Assembly (NCBI GenBank): GCA_035772405.1
Contig: JAYKKM010000263.1
Location: 6,809,001 to 6,873,000 of the forward strand
Direction: 5' to 3'
Origin: Chrysogorgia sp. JL179-B06
Lineage: Eukaryota > Cnidaria > Anthozoa > Scleralcyonacea > Chrysogorgiidae
Length of the DNA stretch: 64,000 bases
The notes under the pieces are model-generated. The model saw only the letters and a list, made by a program, of their open reading frames with translations, ran no database searches and was not told the DNA's origin. Shown here in pieces: positions 23,610 to 35,540 of this stretch. Both the position numbers and the translations under genes were made by a program. Positions within the stretch are counted from its first letter, which is position 1; every line of letters begins with the position of its first letter.

Positions 23610-23748
23610 CCATTTGAAACGAAAATTTCTTCCCAAATGCTTGAATATTATATATCCAGTAACCATCCCAACGATATAAGATTGCACTCTACAGTAAGGT
23701 TTATCGTATACAATATCTCCAAAGCGCAATCTGCTGCGTATATCTGGT
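23610..23748 (-). CDS. NRF-6-like acyltransferase, exon F
   Basis: 139 bp, 1+138 bases. The acceptor is TTTATCTTCTAG and the donor TGG|GTAAGC, a strong consensus. It encodes PDIRSRLRFGDI, then YDKPYCRVQSYIVGM and a helix with GYIIF. This is the family segment Y-x-KPy-R-x-x-pYlvG-x-x-x-Gy. The first A completes the Gly codon left by the previous exon; the end is on a codon boundary. Confidence 0.9.
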
Positions 23749-23824
23749 CTAGAAGATAAAACATTTATACTAGATATTTATACATTTATACATTTATACA
23801 TTTATACATTTATACATTTATATT

Positions 23825-24285
23825 GCTCCAAAGAACAGTTAAGCAGATTACTTAGAGTTCAAAAGAGATGTGCCAGGTTGATACTAAATGCGAACTTTTT
23901 TGATAATTCGGTAAAATTATTCACTAAATTAGGTTGGCTGCCAATTGATGATATAATTCGATCTAAAAAACTTTTCATGCTATAAAATTAGCACTGGCGT
24001 GGCTTTTGTCCTGAGTACCTGTTGTCTAATTTAACTTATGTCAAAGATACTCATCAACATAGAACAAGAGCATCGGTTAGTAATAAAGTAACTATGATTT
24101 CAAGTAGAACTAACTCTGGTGTTAGAACTTTTCATGCCAGTGCCTCACGTCTCTGGAATAGAATGGAGATATCTAATGAATATTCTATATCTAATAAATG
24201 CTTTATGAACAAAATTAGGAACAGCATCCTTAGAGAAAATTCAAAAATGGAACATTGTAATGTTAACTATACTTATTAATTGTGA
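23825..24285 (+). mobile_element. LINE ORF2 C-terminal fragment
   Basis: Reads RLLRVQKRCARLI, LGWLPIDDIIRSKKLFM, then in another frame RTFHASASRLWNRM, a standard 3' end of CR1/L2-like ORF2. Frameshifted. It sits about 80 bp from exon F of the acyltransferase gene, in the intron. Confidence 0.75.
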
Positions 24286-24894
24286 ACTATTCATTGTTTC
24301 CGAATTCTCACAAAAATATCCACAACAGATAAAGAGTATATTGATTTCATCTATGCCGAAAACCTAATCGCCACTACCTACCTCTACCAATCATAGGGTA
24401 GGGGTAGGTAGTACGTATTTCTTATAAGGAAGCGCAAATATATTGCATTCACGAGCAAATAATACCCTAGTTACCAGGGACGAGAGGTAAGTTTCAAGAT
24501 GAAGGTTTGAAATATAGCTCTCGCGGATATTAAAAAAGATCGTCCAGAAGACGATTGCTTGCATTTGCGGACACTGACAAAAAACACCCAGGATGTAGTA
24601 ACAAAACTTTCTTGTAATTTTATAAGTCAGTTGTCTGCTAGTTTGTGAACGATCCTGAACTCATCGCCATATTAATTTGCGAAATTCAACTAGTTTTATA
24701 ACCGGAGGTTGTCGTAGCGACTTATTTATTGGGGTTTGGTGTTATGGTTCCCCAGAAAAAAGTTAAATTTTTAAAGTCTCTGCATTGCCATTTGCGGCAT
24801 CTGGTCACGATGCAAAACAAGAGAAATTACAACGCTTGAGATCGTTGTGATCTCTTGAGATCGTTGTAAACTGTTATAGAATCGACTTCTACAA

Positions 24895-25660
24895 ACTATT
24901 AGGTGCCTATAAAACACATAATCTATCGTGGAACATACTTTGTGATTATTTATTCAGGAAGGCAAACAAGCATCTCTATGACATCATGGTATTAAAGAAA
25001 AGTGGGCTAAGGAATGATGATCTTATTCAAGTCTACTGTAGTCTGTTTAGGTCGGTCTTAGAATATGCATCACCTGTGTGAGTTAATATACCGGATTATC
25101 TATGTAACTTAATTAAGGACATTGGAAATAAAAAATAAGTTGGAGATATGCGTGGGACGTCACAACCAGGGTTAAGCGAAATTTTTATCTAGCCATCCTC
25201 ATGTATTTTTATATTCACGATTTTTGTGAATGTCTTTCTTTTTCAATTGAACCACACCATATTAAAAAGCATTCCACGGAAACTCGTCTACCCACAAAGT
25301 AGTTTCGTCAGGTTTACCCCAGGTGTGACGTCACCATCTTCCCAGTTAATTAGGCAAAGTATTACAAGATGGCGGATGACAGGATTGTCTTTGATCAAAA
25401 TTAGTGCTGTTGTTTTGTACAACAGTAGTTTTGTTTACTTGGATTACCTTCGTAAGCCTGTTTCTAAATAATAAAGTCAAAAATTTTAAATTGTGATTTA
25501 TGTTGCCAATGTCCTTGAATATATACAGAGGAAGGCTATGCAAATTATTTTTCCAGACGTGCATTATGAAGTGGCACTTCTGAATTGTGAGCTTCTATCA
25601 TTATCTGAGCGCCGTAGTGTGGCTTACGTGAAATTGATATCGAATTAAAACGAAGTTTGA
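24895..25660 (+). mobile_element. LINE ORF2 fragment interrupted by a 390-bp insertion
   Basis: The first part (24905-25120) reads LSWNILCDYLFRKANKHLYD and FRSVLEYASPVW. The second part (25517-25650) resumes with EYIQRKAMQIIFPD and LSLSERRSVAYVKLI. Joined, they give the usual order of the post-RT region. The DNA between is treated as a separate element. Confidence 0.75.
25125..25516. mobile_element. insertion with ends matching the target in inverted form
   Basis: The element splits a LINE codon run. The left junction reads AAGGACATTGG (25115-25125, LINE sequence) and the right junction CCAATGTCCTT (25506-25516), an exact inverted copy. The interior is non-coding. Family unknown. Confidence 0.55.
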
Positions 25661-25889
25661 GGTATCTTAAGTTACTTGATACCTCAATAGTCTACAGTTG
25701 CTCATGGGTACTTTCAACGCTTTGGCAACACCACTACAGTAGTGAATGTTGGAGCGTCTCTATGCCATCATGGTGTTAAAGAAAAGTGAGCTAATGCATG
25801 TGATCTCTTATCCAATATATACTACGGTAAAGGTGATCTCTTATCCAAGACTACTGTAGTCTAGTTAGGATATATACACTACCGTAGTG

Positions 25890-26140
25890 AATGTGGGAGC
25901 TTGGAGTATTAAGACGATACATGGACGATCGTCAAGCACAAATCCTAAGAAAATCCCCGACAGGGATCAAACCTGTAATCCTTTGATTGCATTTTGAACT
26001 TGTACATCATTGTAACCTTCACTCTCCATCTAAGTATCTCAATGGTTCGGACGTCTGACCAGCAATCAAAAGGTTACAGATTCGATCGATCTGTGAGAAT
26101 TTGAACTTGACGATCTTCCATGTATCGTCAGTCGTTTTAA
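25890..26140. mobile_element. two SINE family 1 copies, head to head
   Basis: Minus copy 25890-26000 (GACGATCGTCAAGC, AACCTGTAATCC) and plus copy 26001-26140 (ATCTCAATGG, GGTTACAGATTCGATC). They meet at CATCATTGTAACCTTCACTC. Confidence 0.7.
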
Positions 26141-26479
26141 CATGTAATATACACAATGGTGCTGGCTCCCTTCTAATTCATAAGCTTTTGATCTAGGAGA
26201 ATAGTTAATGAACCAATTAATATAATTGTGCTTTATTATTATTAATAGCCTATTCGTGACGGGCAATAGCTCCAACTGGATTTACATAGTAGCTCCACTT
26301 ATCAAAATTTGCGAAGATTACATGTTTCAACCTAACAGAAAATATATCAATCCTCTTGGACCATTTGCTTAGTACTTTACACATCAGTGTCTCACTTTCC
26401 ATTATTACTATCTTCTGCGTAGTTCTCGTGCCCATTGAGCCTCCTTCTCATGTCGTATCAACTTCTCGATTTGTTGTTG

Positions 26480-27640
26480 CAATTTGTTGATACCACCTCC
26501 CATTACATCCTATTATTAGTGGTATTATCTCTACATGAAATCTCGGTCGATTCTCTCTCTTTCAAACGCTAACTGCTGGTACTTGATTAACTTTTCCCGA
26601 TGTTTTGTTTCGATATTTTGTTCCTGAGGATACGCCATATCTACCAGCCAGATACGTTTCTCATCCCTGTCCTCCAGTGTGAGGTGTCCCGGAATAGCAA
26701 AATCAATTATCATGCATTTCCGCTCTTGTTTCTCTACTACGATTATATCTGGTCTTCTACACTCTGTGTAATGGTCACACTGTATCATAAAATCACAAAG
26801 CATCTTTATCGTAGTTGATTGCACCACTCCTTCGGCGGTATGCTCGTACCACTTGTCTACTCTTTCTAGGTCATATTTTCAACATACTATCCAATGAACA
26901 ATCCTTGCCACACTGTCATGACGTCGTTTGTACTCTCTTCGAGCAAGCTTCGTACATTCACTGATTAGGTGTCCCACGCTTTCTCCTTTCTCTCCACAGA
27001 GCCTGCACAACGGTGATTCCACTGCCTTGTCTATGCATGTTGGACTTGATGTAGTTAGTTCTTAAGGCCTGTTCCTGGGCTGCACATATCAAAGCTTCTG
27101 TTCCTGGCGTTAGATCTTAGGATTTAGGCTGAGGAACTGACCATACATCTTGTTTCTCCACGCTTGTTTTCTTTCCTCTATTTCTTTTTTCTAATTATAC
27201 TGTTCCTTAGGCACACAATCCTCAGACCTTAGGCACACAATCCTCAGAGTATCCACATCACGTACGCTTACTTCATCTAGAATTGTTTCTACAACATTTT
27301 TAACATACCACTATTCTATTCAGATCTGATACAGCTTTCACAGTCCTCCTTTTCCTCTTGGTATGTACAACCTATCCACATCACTCTTCGGATGGAAAAC
27401 ACCGTGTAAAGTCAGCAATTGCATCGTCGTTCTATCCAAACCCAGTACTTCTGCGTTGTTCCAACTTACTATACCTGTACCATATCTGAGTAGTGCAATT
27501 TCCCATGTATTTATTGCTTGCGTCATGTTTTTTCATTGAGCTAGTCTCAGTCTTCTCAAATACTCTTTCGTGAATGTCATTCTCATCTCTCCTTCCATCA
27601 TTATTATTATCATTGTCATTATTTTCAGTTTTCGGACAGC
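26480..27640 (-). mobile_element. RLE-type non-LTR retrotransposon, decayed C-terminal half
   Basis: Minus strand, in order. First a reverse-transcriptase thumb/C-terminal part (INTWEIALLRYGTG, then GVFHPKSDVDRLYIPRGKGG). Then a zinc knuckle CRLCGEK...VGHLISEC with a following RRHDS at 26890-27030. Then an endonuclease domain (ECRRPDIIVVE, KCMIIDFAIPG and DEKRIWLVDMAYP) at 26540-26840. The knuckle plus RRPD motif is characteristic of LINEs with a restriction-like endonuclease. Many stops. Confidence 0.8.
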
Positions 27641-27764
27641 TCATTATCTTATAGCTGGATTTAATTGCTAAACATCAAGGTACATCCAGCACCCTTAGGT
27701 GTCTAGCACATGTCTCAGTATTCTTACAGTTCCCAACAAACATTGTTATCATTAATATTATGAT

Positions 27765-27900
27765 TCTGAGTCCCGGACAGAGATCAGGGACTCAGAATCA
27801 TTTTTCTGAGGATACGAGCTTGACGATCGCCTAGCTATGTGTCGTCTGTCTACTCCAAGCTCTCTCACATTCACTTTAGCAGTGTGCATATTAACACATC
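27765..27900 (+). mobile_element. SINE family 1 tail
   Basis: Carries GACTCAGAATCATTTTTCTG, GAGCTTGACGATCG and TCTCACATTCACTTTAGCAG; the tRNA head is missing. Confidence 0.75.
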
Positions 27901-27927
27901 ATTATCGTTATCGTTATTGTTGTTGTT

Positions 27928-27968
<41 letters not shown>

Positions 27969-28059
27969 CGTCATCTTTCACAGCTTTGTTCTTATGCTGG
28001 TCTTGTTTTTCCTTGGGAGCTGGCTGCAACCAGTAGCCTAAGGTCTCCAAAGGTTTTAG

Positions 28060-28490
28060 CTTTCCAAGCTTTTTCTCAGTATTCTTGCTGTCCCTAATAA
28101 TGCTGTCTTTTGAAGAAGTTCTATTCTTATGTGCATTCCCAATTTTTCAATTCACTTATCCAGTTTCTTACTAACTGCTCCTAAGGCACCTACCACTATT
28201 AGAATCACTTCTACTTTCTTCATTGTCCACAATTTGCGGATTTCCCTTTTTAACTCATCATACTTTCCTATCTTCTCTGTTTCTTTTTGACATATTCTGC
28301 AATCTCCTGGAACTGCGATGTCTATAATCTTACACTCCTTTTCCTTCTTTAACACCACCACAATATCAGGTCTTCGACTTTCAATCACATATGATCGCAT
28401 TGTATATTAAAATCTCAGAGTATCTTTACATCATCAGATTCAATTACCACATTTGGTATGTGTTCATACCATTTTTCAGCTCTCCCTAGT
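28060..28490 (-). mobile_element. RLE-type retrotransposon endonuclease domain, frameshifted
   Basis: The minus strand encodes AEKWYEHIPNVVIE, SRRPDIVVVLKKEKECKIID, AVPGDCRICQKE and VVGALGAVSKKLDK, then GTARILRK. This is a common cnidarian RLE endonuclease domain with the catalytic RPD and following IID motif intact. A frameshift precedes the RRPD motif and a stop follows KKLDK. Confidence 0.8.
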
Positions 28491-28531
28491 TTTTACAAAA
28501 ACACATTATTATTATTATTATTATTATTATT

Positions 28532-28810
28532 AAAATTGAACAAGGAACATTTACACCTTTAATTTTTACCACTACTGGAGGCATGGGAAAGGAATGTCTG
28601 ATATATCACAGTCGATTAGCTGAGTTAATTGCTAACAAGAAAGGAGAGATGTATTCGAAGACAATGGCATGGATAAGAGCGAAAATTTCGTTTTCAATTC
28701 TTCGATCGGCTTTATTATGCCTTAGAGGTTCAAGGACAATAAGAAGAATGCATTGTAATATAGAGAACATTGACTTAGATGTTGAAACCAGTACTGGAAT
28801 GAATAATTAG
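28532..28810 (+). mobile_element. C-terminal module of an unclassified retroelement
   Basis: Reads [20 protein letters not shown] and [17 protein letters not shown], then ends. The same module (FTPLVFSTSGG) occurs at 55330-55380. I know it as a recurrent cnidarian retroelement C-terminus but cannot place the clade. Confidence 0.6.
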
Positions 28811-29035
28811 TTGTTTGTATTTTTTGTTTTGTTTTTATTATTATATCTTTTTCTATTGTAATATAATTGGTATTTTAAATTGTTTATTTTATTTTTTATA
28901 TTATAGCTTTAACGTACGGACAGAAAACTGTGAGAGAAACAATAGATATGTATATATATATATATTAATTTTATTCTGAACATTATCCTTTTTTAGTGCC
29001 TGTTATTTTAAAAATTATTATGATATATTATGATA

Positions 29036-29072
<37 letters not shown>

Positions 29073-29074
29073 GA

Positions 29075-29585
29075 GAGGAATGTAGAAACTGTGTTTCCCC
29101 TGCTGAAAGATGAAATTAAAGATCTGGATCATCGTCGTCTGGATATTTTTGTAGTCGATGAATTATCTAAATGCTGCCAAATCGTAGAGGTTACATTTTT
29201 CGACATGTATCTTGACTTCGCTAGAGATTCTAAAATGGTTCGCTATGACCCGTTGGTGGAGTGTTTGAAGCGAAATGGTTACGATACGAAATTGTTTGTG
29301 CAATATTTTGGGTCACTTGGAACAGTTCATCAAGATGTGTGGTCGAACTTAAAACATTTTCTAGAGACAAGTATGTTTTGAAAGGGGTGATACGTGATTG
29401 TTCAATTTCAGCCATTATTGGGTCAAATTATATTTGGCGCCATAGAGCAAAACAATTACTCTCTTGACAATAATATTAATGTGCATGGAACAACTAAAAT
29501 GATGCCTGGATGTACCTAATTAGAATGTTTAACTAAGCTGATGTAACTTATGCTTGGATTCTATAGTTCAAAGAGAAAAATATCA
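29075..29585 (+). mobile_element. RLE-type retrotransposon 3' end
   Basis: Encodes VFPLLKDEIKDLDHRRLDIF, CCQIVEVT and FGSLGTVHQDVW. The usual RRPD is RRLD here (Pro to Leu). The 3' UTR (TGCTTGGATTCTA) is shared with the copies at 31.9-32.1 and 58.8 kb. Confidence 0.8.
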
Positions 29586-30480
29586 TTATCCCCTCGCCCG
29601 GCGCGAAGCGCCGGCCGAAGGCCGAAGGCCTGAGGGCGAGGGTGCTAATATCGACCGGCGTTTAGTCCCTTATCACGCGAGATCCAAGCGGATCCTGATC
29701 TCGGTTCGGCTTTATAGGTATATATATATATATATATATATATATGATCAACCGTCCTCATGCGCGGCATCGGAAAATGTGGCACTGGTAACTAGATACT
29801 CAGATTAAATTGAACCGTCACAAGAGACATAGGTTTTTGAGGAAATAGAAATCCGAGTCCGAGTATGTATTTTGACTCGCTAATTCCAAATCTGTTTTCA
29901 GAATTGAAAACGGTTATATATTGATCGAGATATTCAACATAATATTCGACGAAGTGACCGGCTATAAATCATTATTTAGCCGACTAACTTTCTAAGTACA
30001 TAAACCATTTTTACGAAGGGTATTCACGTTCTCGTAATATAGTAGACACATATGTTATGTATTTTGACTCGCTAATTCCAAATCTGTTTTCAGAATTGAA
30101 AACGGTTAAATATTGATCGAGATAACGTTCAAAATAATATACGATAAAGTGACCAGTTTATAATCGACTAATTTCGAAGTACATAAACCGTTTTTACGAA
30201 GGGTACTCACGTTCTCGTAATATAGTAAACGCGTATGTTATGTATGTTGACTCGCTAATTCCAAATCTGTTTTCAGAGTTTAAATCGGTTAAATATTGGC
30301 CGAGATAACGTTCAAACATTTCTTCAACGAAACGGGCTTTTGGAAATTGTGAATTTTTGCAAAACAGAAAATCAGAAATACAAGGCCACGGCGTGCGAGG
30401 TCTGGGCACCAAGGATAGAGAAATTCCCGTAGGGGGGGGGGGGGGGGGGTAGAAAAGGCGGGCGAGGGGATTATTGCGAA
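29582..30480 (-). mobile_element. element with CCCTCGCCC ends and about 188-bp internal repeats
   Basis: The left end TTATCCCCTCGCCCGGCG and the right end, reversed, AATAATCCCCTCGCCCGCC form short TIRs. The left end also folds on itself (GCGCGAAGCGC hairpin, 29591-29642). The interior holds three tandem units starting TTGACTCGCTAATTCC near 29872, 30064 and 30247. Related copies, plus orientation, at 37270-37740, 51935-52880 and in part 15663-15800. Confidence 0.65.
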
Positions 30481-30570
30481 TTCGTATTTCTAGTTATTAT
30501 TATTATTCTTAACGGATACGATTACATTGTTACTCAGTTAACGGATACGATTACATTGTTTAAATAATTA

Positions 30571-32125
30571 GTGTTAAAAATCAAAGTCAGTTCGTTACCT
30601 TTGGCTTTAAAGTCAAGTGCTTTAAATTACCTGGCTTTAGCCAAAATTCTACACCACTTTTATAATACCCGAATTGATGAAGTGTCATTGCAAAAATTTG
30701 ATGAGATCGTGACGAGTACCGTTCGCGAAATGTATGGTCTGTACTCTACAACAACACAAGCTGTTATCTACCTGCCACGAGAGCTTGGAGGAATCGGTAT
30801 TAAGAGAATATCTGATGTTTACCGAACCACACGACTGGCTTTTCTAATCAAAATGCTGAATCACCTGTGGAAAGTTTTTCGTATGTTGCTCGAGAATCAC
30901 TTAAGCTGGATATGAGGAAGAGAAATGTAGACATGTCAACCGACGAGGATGACAACTTTCTCGGCTATGAACTGAAACGAGACGGACATTTTCTAAATTC
31001 GAAAACCTCTTTCGGATCGTATTCAGACTGGCCGGAAATGTTAAGGTATGCGAGAAAGATCGGTGTTTTAATTTGCTTTCGTGATGACAAAGCGATGATT
31101 CTAGTTAATGATAAATGGTTGGATGACAAGTGCGATCTACAAAAAGCTCTGTTTAATATTACTGTTGAACGTGAACTTGAAAAGGCAAAGTCGTTATCAA
31201 TTCAACTGTTCGTTTCTCGGAATAGAAGACATTCAGTTAAAGTCATCGCACTCTTTTTTATACAACTGGAGTCTAGATGATAATCTCGTTACATTTGCGA
31301 TCAAAGCGAGATTGAGTATTCTTCCTACGAACTTCACCGTGTACCTATGGAACCGAGAAAATGACCCGAGATGTCCGTTTTGTAAATCACAAACAGAATC
31401 TATTGCACATCTTCTGAAAGGATGTTACACACAGTTTGGAAACTTTTATAGTCGTCGACATAATCGAATTGTTGAAAAGTTAGCTGCGTTTATCAAGATG
31501 GTCAAGCCACGAGTTCCTGTGTACAGTACGTTGACAGGATGGCCGAAACAATATTTCCTGAGTTTAAGACTGAGCTTTCTGAATTACAACATCGTAAAGT
31601 TGATCTTGTCCTGGTGGATAAGTCGGAAAAAGCTGTTATTTGGTGGAAGTTAAAGTGTGTTTTGATTTGTATTTAGAACAATCTTATGACGAAAAAATCA
31701 GTCGCTACCAGGCCTTAGTTGTTACGCTAAGATCACATCATTACGATGTGAAGCTGCTGCTAATGTGTTTTGGTTCTCTTGGATACGTAAAGCAGGACGT
31801 CTTTGGAAGTCTGCGAAAATTCACTGACGATAAATGCGAAATTAAATCAGTTATGAAATGGTGCTCGATTTCTAATATAATTGGAGCAAACTATATATGG
31901 CGACATAGAGTGAAAAGAGTGATGAACTTGTAAACTGTAGATTGGATTACATTAGGTCGTTCATTAAGTTGTTGGAGGATGGACTAAACTCTAATAGAAC
32001 ATAGAGTATATCTTGTAAATAGTAGATCATATAGTTATTTGTCCATATACCTAGTATTTGTAAACTAAGCAAGTTTATAGTTTTGCTTGGATTCTAGGTC
32101 AAATAAAGTATTATTATTATCGATA
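30571..32125 (+). mobile_element. RLE-type retrotransposon, best-preserved 3' part
   Basis: In order: an RT thumb region (IYLPRELGGIGIKRISDVYR), RESLKLDMRKRNVD, NFLGYEL, a spacer, IKARLSILPTNF, a zinc knuckle CPFCKSQTESIAHLLKGC with RRHNRI, then VDLVLVDKSEKAV and, one base out of frame, VEVKVCFDLY. It ends with FGSLGYVKQDVF and NYIWRHR. The Asp and Glu-x-Lys of the PD-(D/E)xK endonuclease are present but in different frames. Frames change near 30880, 31260 and 31640. The tail is AATAAAGTATTATTATTAT. Confidence 0.85.
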
Positions 32126-32127
32126 CT

Positions 32128-33345
32128 TAGGTCGCTACTTTAACTTCAATATGTCTGACGAAGATCACAAATCTGAATTATATGACACACTGACTAATAC
32201 CATGAATGAAATCGACGAACTACCATTACATCCGAAGAACAAAATTCTAGTGTAGAGTCGCTATGTACTTTCAAAAATCTCTTGGCACTTCACCGTTTCT
32301 GATACAGGTAAAACCTGGATAAACGAGAATCTAGATAATATCGCGTCAAAATATATCCGAAAGTGGCTCGAGCTTCCAATTTCGCAACTCTTATAGCAAC
32401 GTCCTACTTCCTCATAACAAATTCGGCTTAAATATCATTCTCCCATCAACTAAATTTCTTCAATGTCAAACTGTATCTCGGAAAGCTTTGAAATCATCAC
32501 CAAATGAAGACAAATGTACAATATGACAAGTACAAAGACACAAAAGACGTACGGAACACTATCAGGAAAGAAAATGAAAAAAGCTTCAAAATCACCTCAT
32601 ATCACAAGGTTCATTCTTCGCCAATATCATCAAATACTCTACACTCTACGCTCCCAACTCGCAGGAATTTGTTGAAATGGGGAATATCACCAACATCCGA
32701 CTGCTCTTTCTGCGTGGAACCCAAAACCTTGCTCCACGTCGTCGCTGGATGCAAGACATACGTAAACGAAGGACGTTTTACGTGGCGACACAATTCCGTT
32801 CTTAATTTCATTGCAACCTCTCTTAAATCCGTCCTGGCTTCATCAGTCCATCTGTTAGCACCGGAGATAGGTTGCACCCTGATCTTCTGGTGACAATAGA
32901 AAACAAATAAATCTACATACTCGAACTGTCTGTTGGATTTGAATCTAATCTTCTTGCTAATGCAACCCGTAAGAGACAAAAATATCTAGAACTTATTAAT
33001 GAACAGCACAAAAATTATGAAAAAGTGAAATTTATAAAGTTATCTATCAGTTCGCTTGGAGTTTTTAATCAGTCATCCGTAGACTTTATTGAAATGCTGA
33101 AAGACCTGAAATTTGACGAACGATATAGAAAGTACTATACTCAGAAAATTATGAACACTTGCATAAGGACATCTTACTATATATTTTTTAAACGTAAAAA
33201 AGAATGGGATGACCCAACTTTAATGTCATACTAATATTTTGATACCATATAGTGTTAATTCAAGTAGACATTGATAAACTACCTGTAAAAGAGAGGTTTA
33301 TCATTGTAGTATACGTTAATCATAAATGAATAAAGTTTCCATTAT
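32128..33345 (+). mobile_element. RLE-type retrotransposon, second copy, heavily frameshifted
   Basis: Pieces in order: RYVLSKISWHFTV and ENLDNIASKYIRKWLELP (RT end), SPTSDCSFCVEPKTLLHVVA-GC (zinc knuckle), FTWRHNSVLNFIA, LYILELSVGFESNL-like sequence (32920-32950) and VKFIKLSISSLGVF. The 3' end is AATAAAGTTTCC followed by (ATT)n. It lies in tandem with the previous copy, separated only by the (ATT)n tail. Confidence 0.8.
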
Positions 33346-33348
33346 TAT

Positions 33349-33381
<33 letters not shown>

Positions 33382-33639
33382 TATTTGGCAGGATAAGTAC
33401 ATCTGGATGACTCGTGGAATCTATCTCCCGAAAGTTGGGCAGACCTTACCAACTTGATTGATGCTACTAAAATGCTTAAATATCGTAGATTATAAACAAA
33501 CAAAACTCATTCGATTTAGATTAAAACTAGAGATCTATAAGAGTCAATGTTTAAAAGGAACCAAAAACAACTAATAGTTCAAATCACAGAAGATAGTTTC
33601 TAGCAATGTGTTTAAGGGTTATCCGAAGTCTAACAAATT

Positions 33640-33790
33640 ATCTCACATGATCTAGTAAAAAAAGACTACTGGTCAAGATAGTTTTCTGCGTCTTCTTCAG
33701 GACTTCCTTCGTTCGTTCTCTCCCTAATAAACTTCTTATGCCAGTGCTAACTTCCTTCAAGTGCCTCCGAGGACATCTTTCAATTCCCAC
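33640..33790 (-). mobile_element. retroelement C-terminal fragment
   Basis: The minus strand reads CPRRHLKEVSTGIRSLLGRE and TKEVLKKTQKTILTSSLFLL. It resembles the segment at 56040-56340 (GGFSKEV, then an MQK-like helix). Confidence 0.5.
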
Positions 33791-33912
33791 CGAAGCGGTA
33801 CATAATTCCCACCGAAGCGGTACATAATTCCCACCGAAGCGGTACATAATTCCCACCGAAGCGGTACATAATTCCCACCGAAGCGGTACCTAATTCCCAC
33901 CGAAGCGGTATC
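33783..33912. repeat. 22-bp minisatellite, about 6 copies
   Basis: Unit ATTCCCACCGAAGCGGTACATA. It begins within the end of the retroelement fragment to its left. Confidence 0.88.
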
Positions 33913-34199
33913 ATTGGAGCATGGGTGACAATGGCTTACCCTGGTGCTTCGACGTTGCCTTATCATATTATCTTGTCGTTTCTTAATCTTCACTGCGGTC
34001 GCAACTCCTGCAGCTGTCTTCATGAGTTCGGACATTGGCCTATTATTTTGGGAGAACGCTAGGGGTTATGACATCCCATTTTTGTAGTATCGTCATTAAT
34101 GGGACGTAATATCAGCTGCGGCTGTTGAATAATCTTCTGCTATTGGTCGCAATGAACCCTGGTCTGCTGCCGCCACATTGCTATTTAAACCATGACTGG

Positions 34200-34600
34200 G
34201 AATATATGTACATGGATATGCACATGGATGAGTTTAACGACATCTCATGTCCCAAAAAGGGATAATTACCCCGAATATAGCGATAATTATCCATGAAGGG
34301 ATAATTACCCTAAAAGGGCTAATTACGAAAAATCGTAAAAAGTCCTAAAAGACTTAAAAGGAAACGCAAAGGAAACCTAAAAACCTAAAAGGTCAAACAG
34401 GAAACTCAAATCATTGTAGAAAACCATGAAATTGAGGTTAACTGGGAAAAATTCAAACTAAAATTGTAACTTGTCATGCTAACAGTTAATTCTGGTTTGT
34501 CACTTAGCAGTTAAAATTTCGTCCGTTTGTCAGTTAACAATAACATTTTAGGTCATTTGTCAGTTAACCCCCCCCAGACCCTCATACCATGGATATCTAG
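34200..34600. repeat. simple degenerate repeats (GGGATAATTACC; CCTAAAAGG; GTCAGTTAAC)
   Basis: Short locally repeated words only; no gene or element ends seen. Confidence 0.4.
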
Positions 34601-34736
34601 ATCATACACTTAAGCATATCACAACCCCTTCATCTGCATGTTTCTCAACGGTTTTGAACGTTCTGCGTCGATCGGTGCAGATAAGGCTTACGTAGCCAAC
34701 TTTGAAGAATAAATTTTTTCTTGTTATTAACTTTAC

Positions 34737-34838
34737 CCTAATAGTATAAACACAGGATTGAGGTCGTGCTTTCCAACCAAAATTGCAGTGACCACCATAC
34801 TGGCTAGTATCCCAAAACTTGCAAAGGTAAGGAAACGT
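34737..34838 (-). CDS. NRF-6-like acyltransferase, exon E
   Basis: 102 bp, 1+99+2 bases. The acceptor is GTGTGGTTTCAG and the donor GG|GTAAAG. It encodes one membrane helix (FLTFASFGILASMVVTAI) followed by a loop (GKHDLNP). The longer open frame over the same DNA is a different, non-coding frame. Phase agreement with both neighbours is the main support, since the sequence itself is just a hydrophobic helix. Confidence 0.82.
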
Positions 34839-35299
34839 CTGAAACCACACCTTAAATAACAAAGAATATTATTAAAGGATGAATAAGGCCACATCATCAG
34901 CTTTAAAATGACCCGGTGACAAGGAAATTGTTTTTAAGAATATTTTTTATTTAATTATGTGAAGGGTGGGGATGGAATTGCGGTACTGAACGGGTGCAAT
35001 GATAGAAAAATCGTTTCAGTTTATACATTACTCTGGTTTGTTAGACCCGCTGATCTCGAAAATAGGACTGGATTGAGCTTTCTGTTGTATCTGATGAGCT
35101 GATTTTGAAGCTTCATATTTACAAAATGTAAATCGACGAGAGATCATAAGAAGCTCCGAGTTTGCGAGCAAATCAAACTGTGACGCTCGCGAAATAGGTT
35201 AAGTGTCTGGCAAATATAGTTTCTTTGTTAACATTAAATGCATAAAATCTTGAACCTAATTTGATGTCTCATATTAGGCTTCTCTCACTGGATAATTAG

Positions 35300-35540
35300 A
35301 GCTAACGGCGGCCATTGCTAAGGGACCAAAGTCGCAGTAAATCTGTAGGTAGGCCATGAATCGTTTTACGCAGTAATTTGAAAAATGTCTTCTAATCCTA
35401 TTTATAGTAAAATTATTTTATTTTGTCGATCGTAAGAGTACATAATCCAACAAAAAACCTCATAGGATCCTCAGTTGGTCCCGTAATGGCGGACTTCCGG
35501 CTTCATTTTCTGAGCAATAGTTGCTCGGTCCAGTCTTTAC
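35300..35540. repeat. dispersed MITE-like repeat, copy 1
   Basis: Similar in reverse orientation to 51317-51663 (GCCGGAAGTCC, CCTATGAGGTTTTTTGTTGG). The ends here are less well kept. Confidence 0.6.

Noticed and set aside
33655..33715. Hammerhead motif on minus strand at CTGAAGAAGACGCAGAAAAC
   Set aside because: Lies within a retroelement coding fragment and lacks stem II and stem I pairing.
34602..34862. Longer minus ORF (FQTFPYLCKFWDTSQYGG) over exon E
   Set aside because: Wrong frame; the phase-consistent frame encodes a membrane helix that fits the gene.
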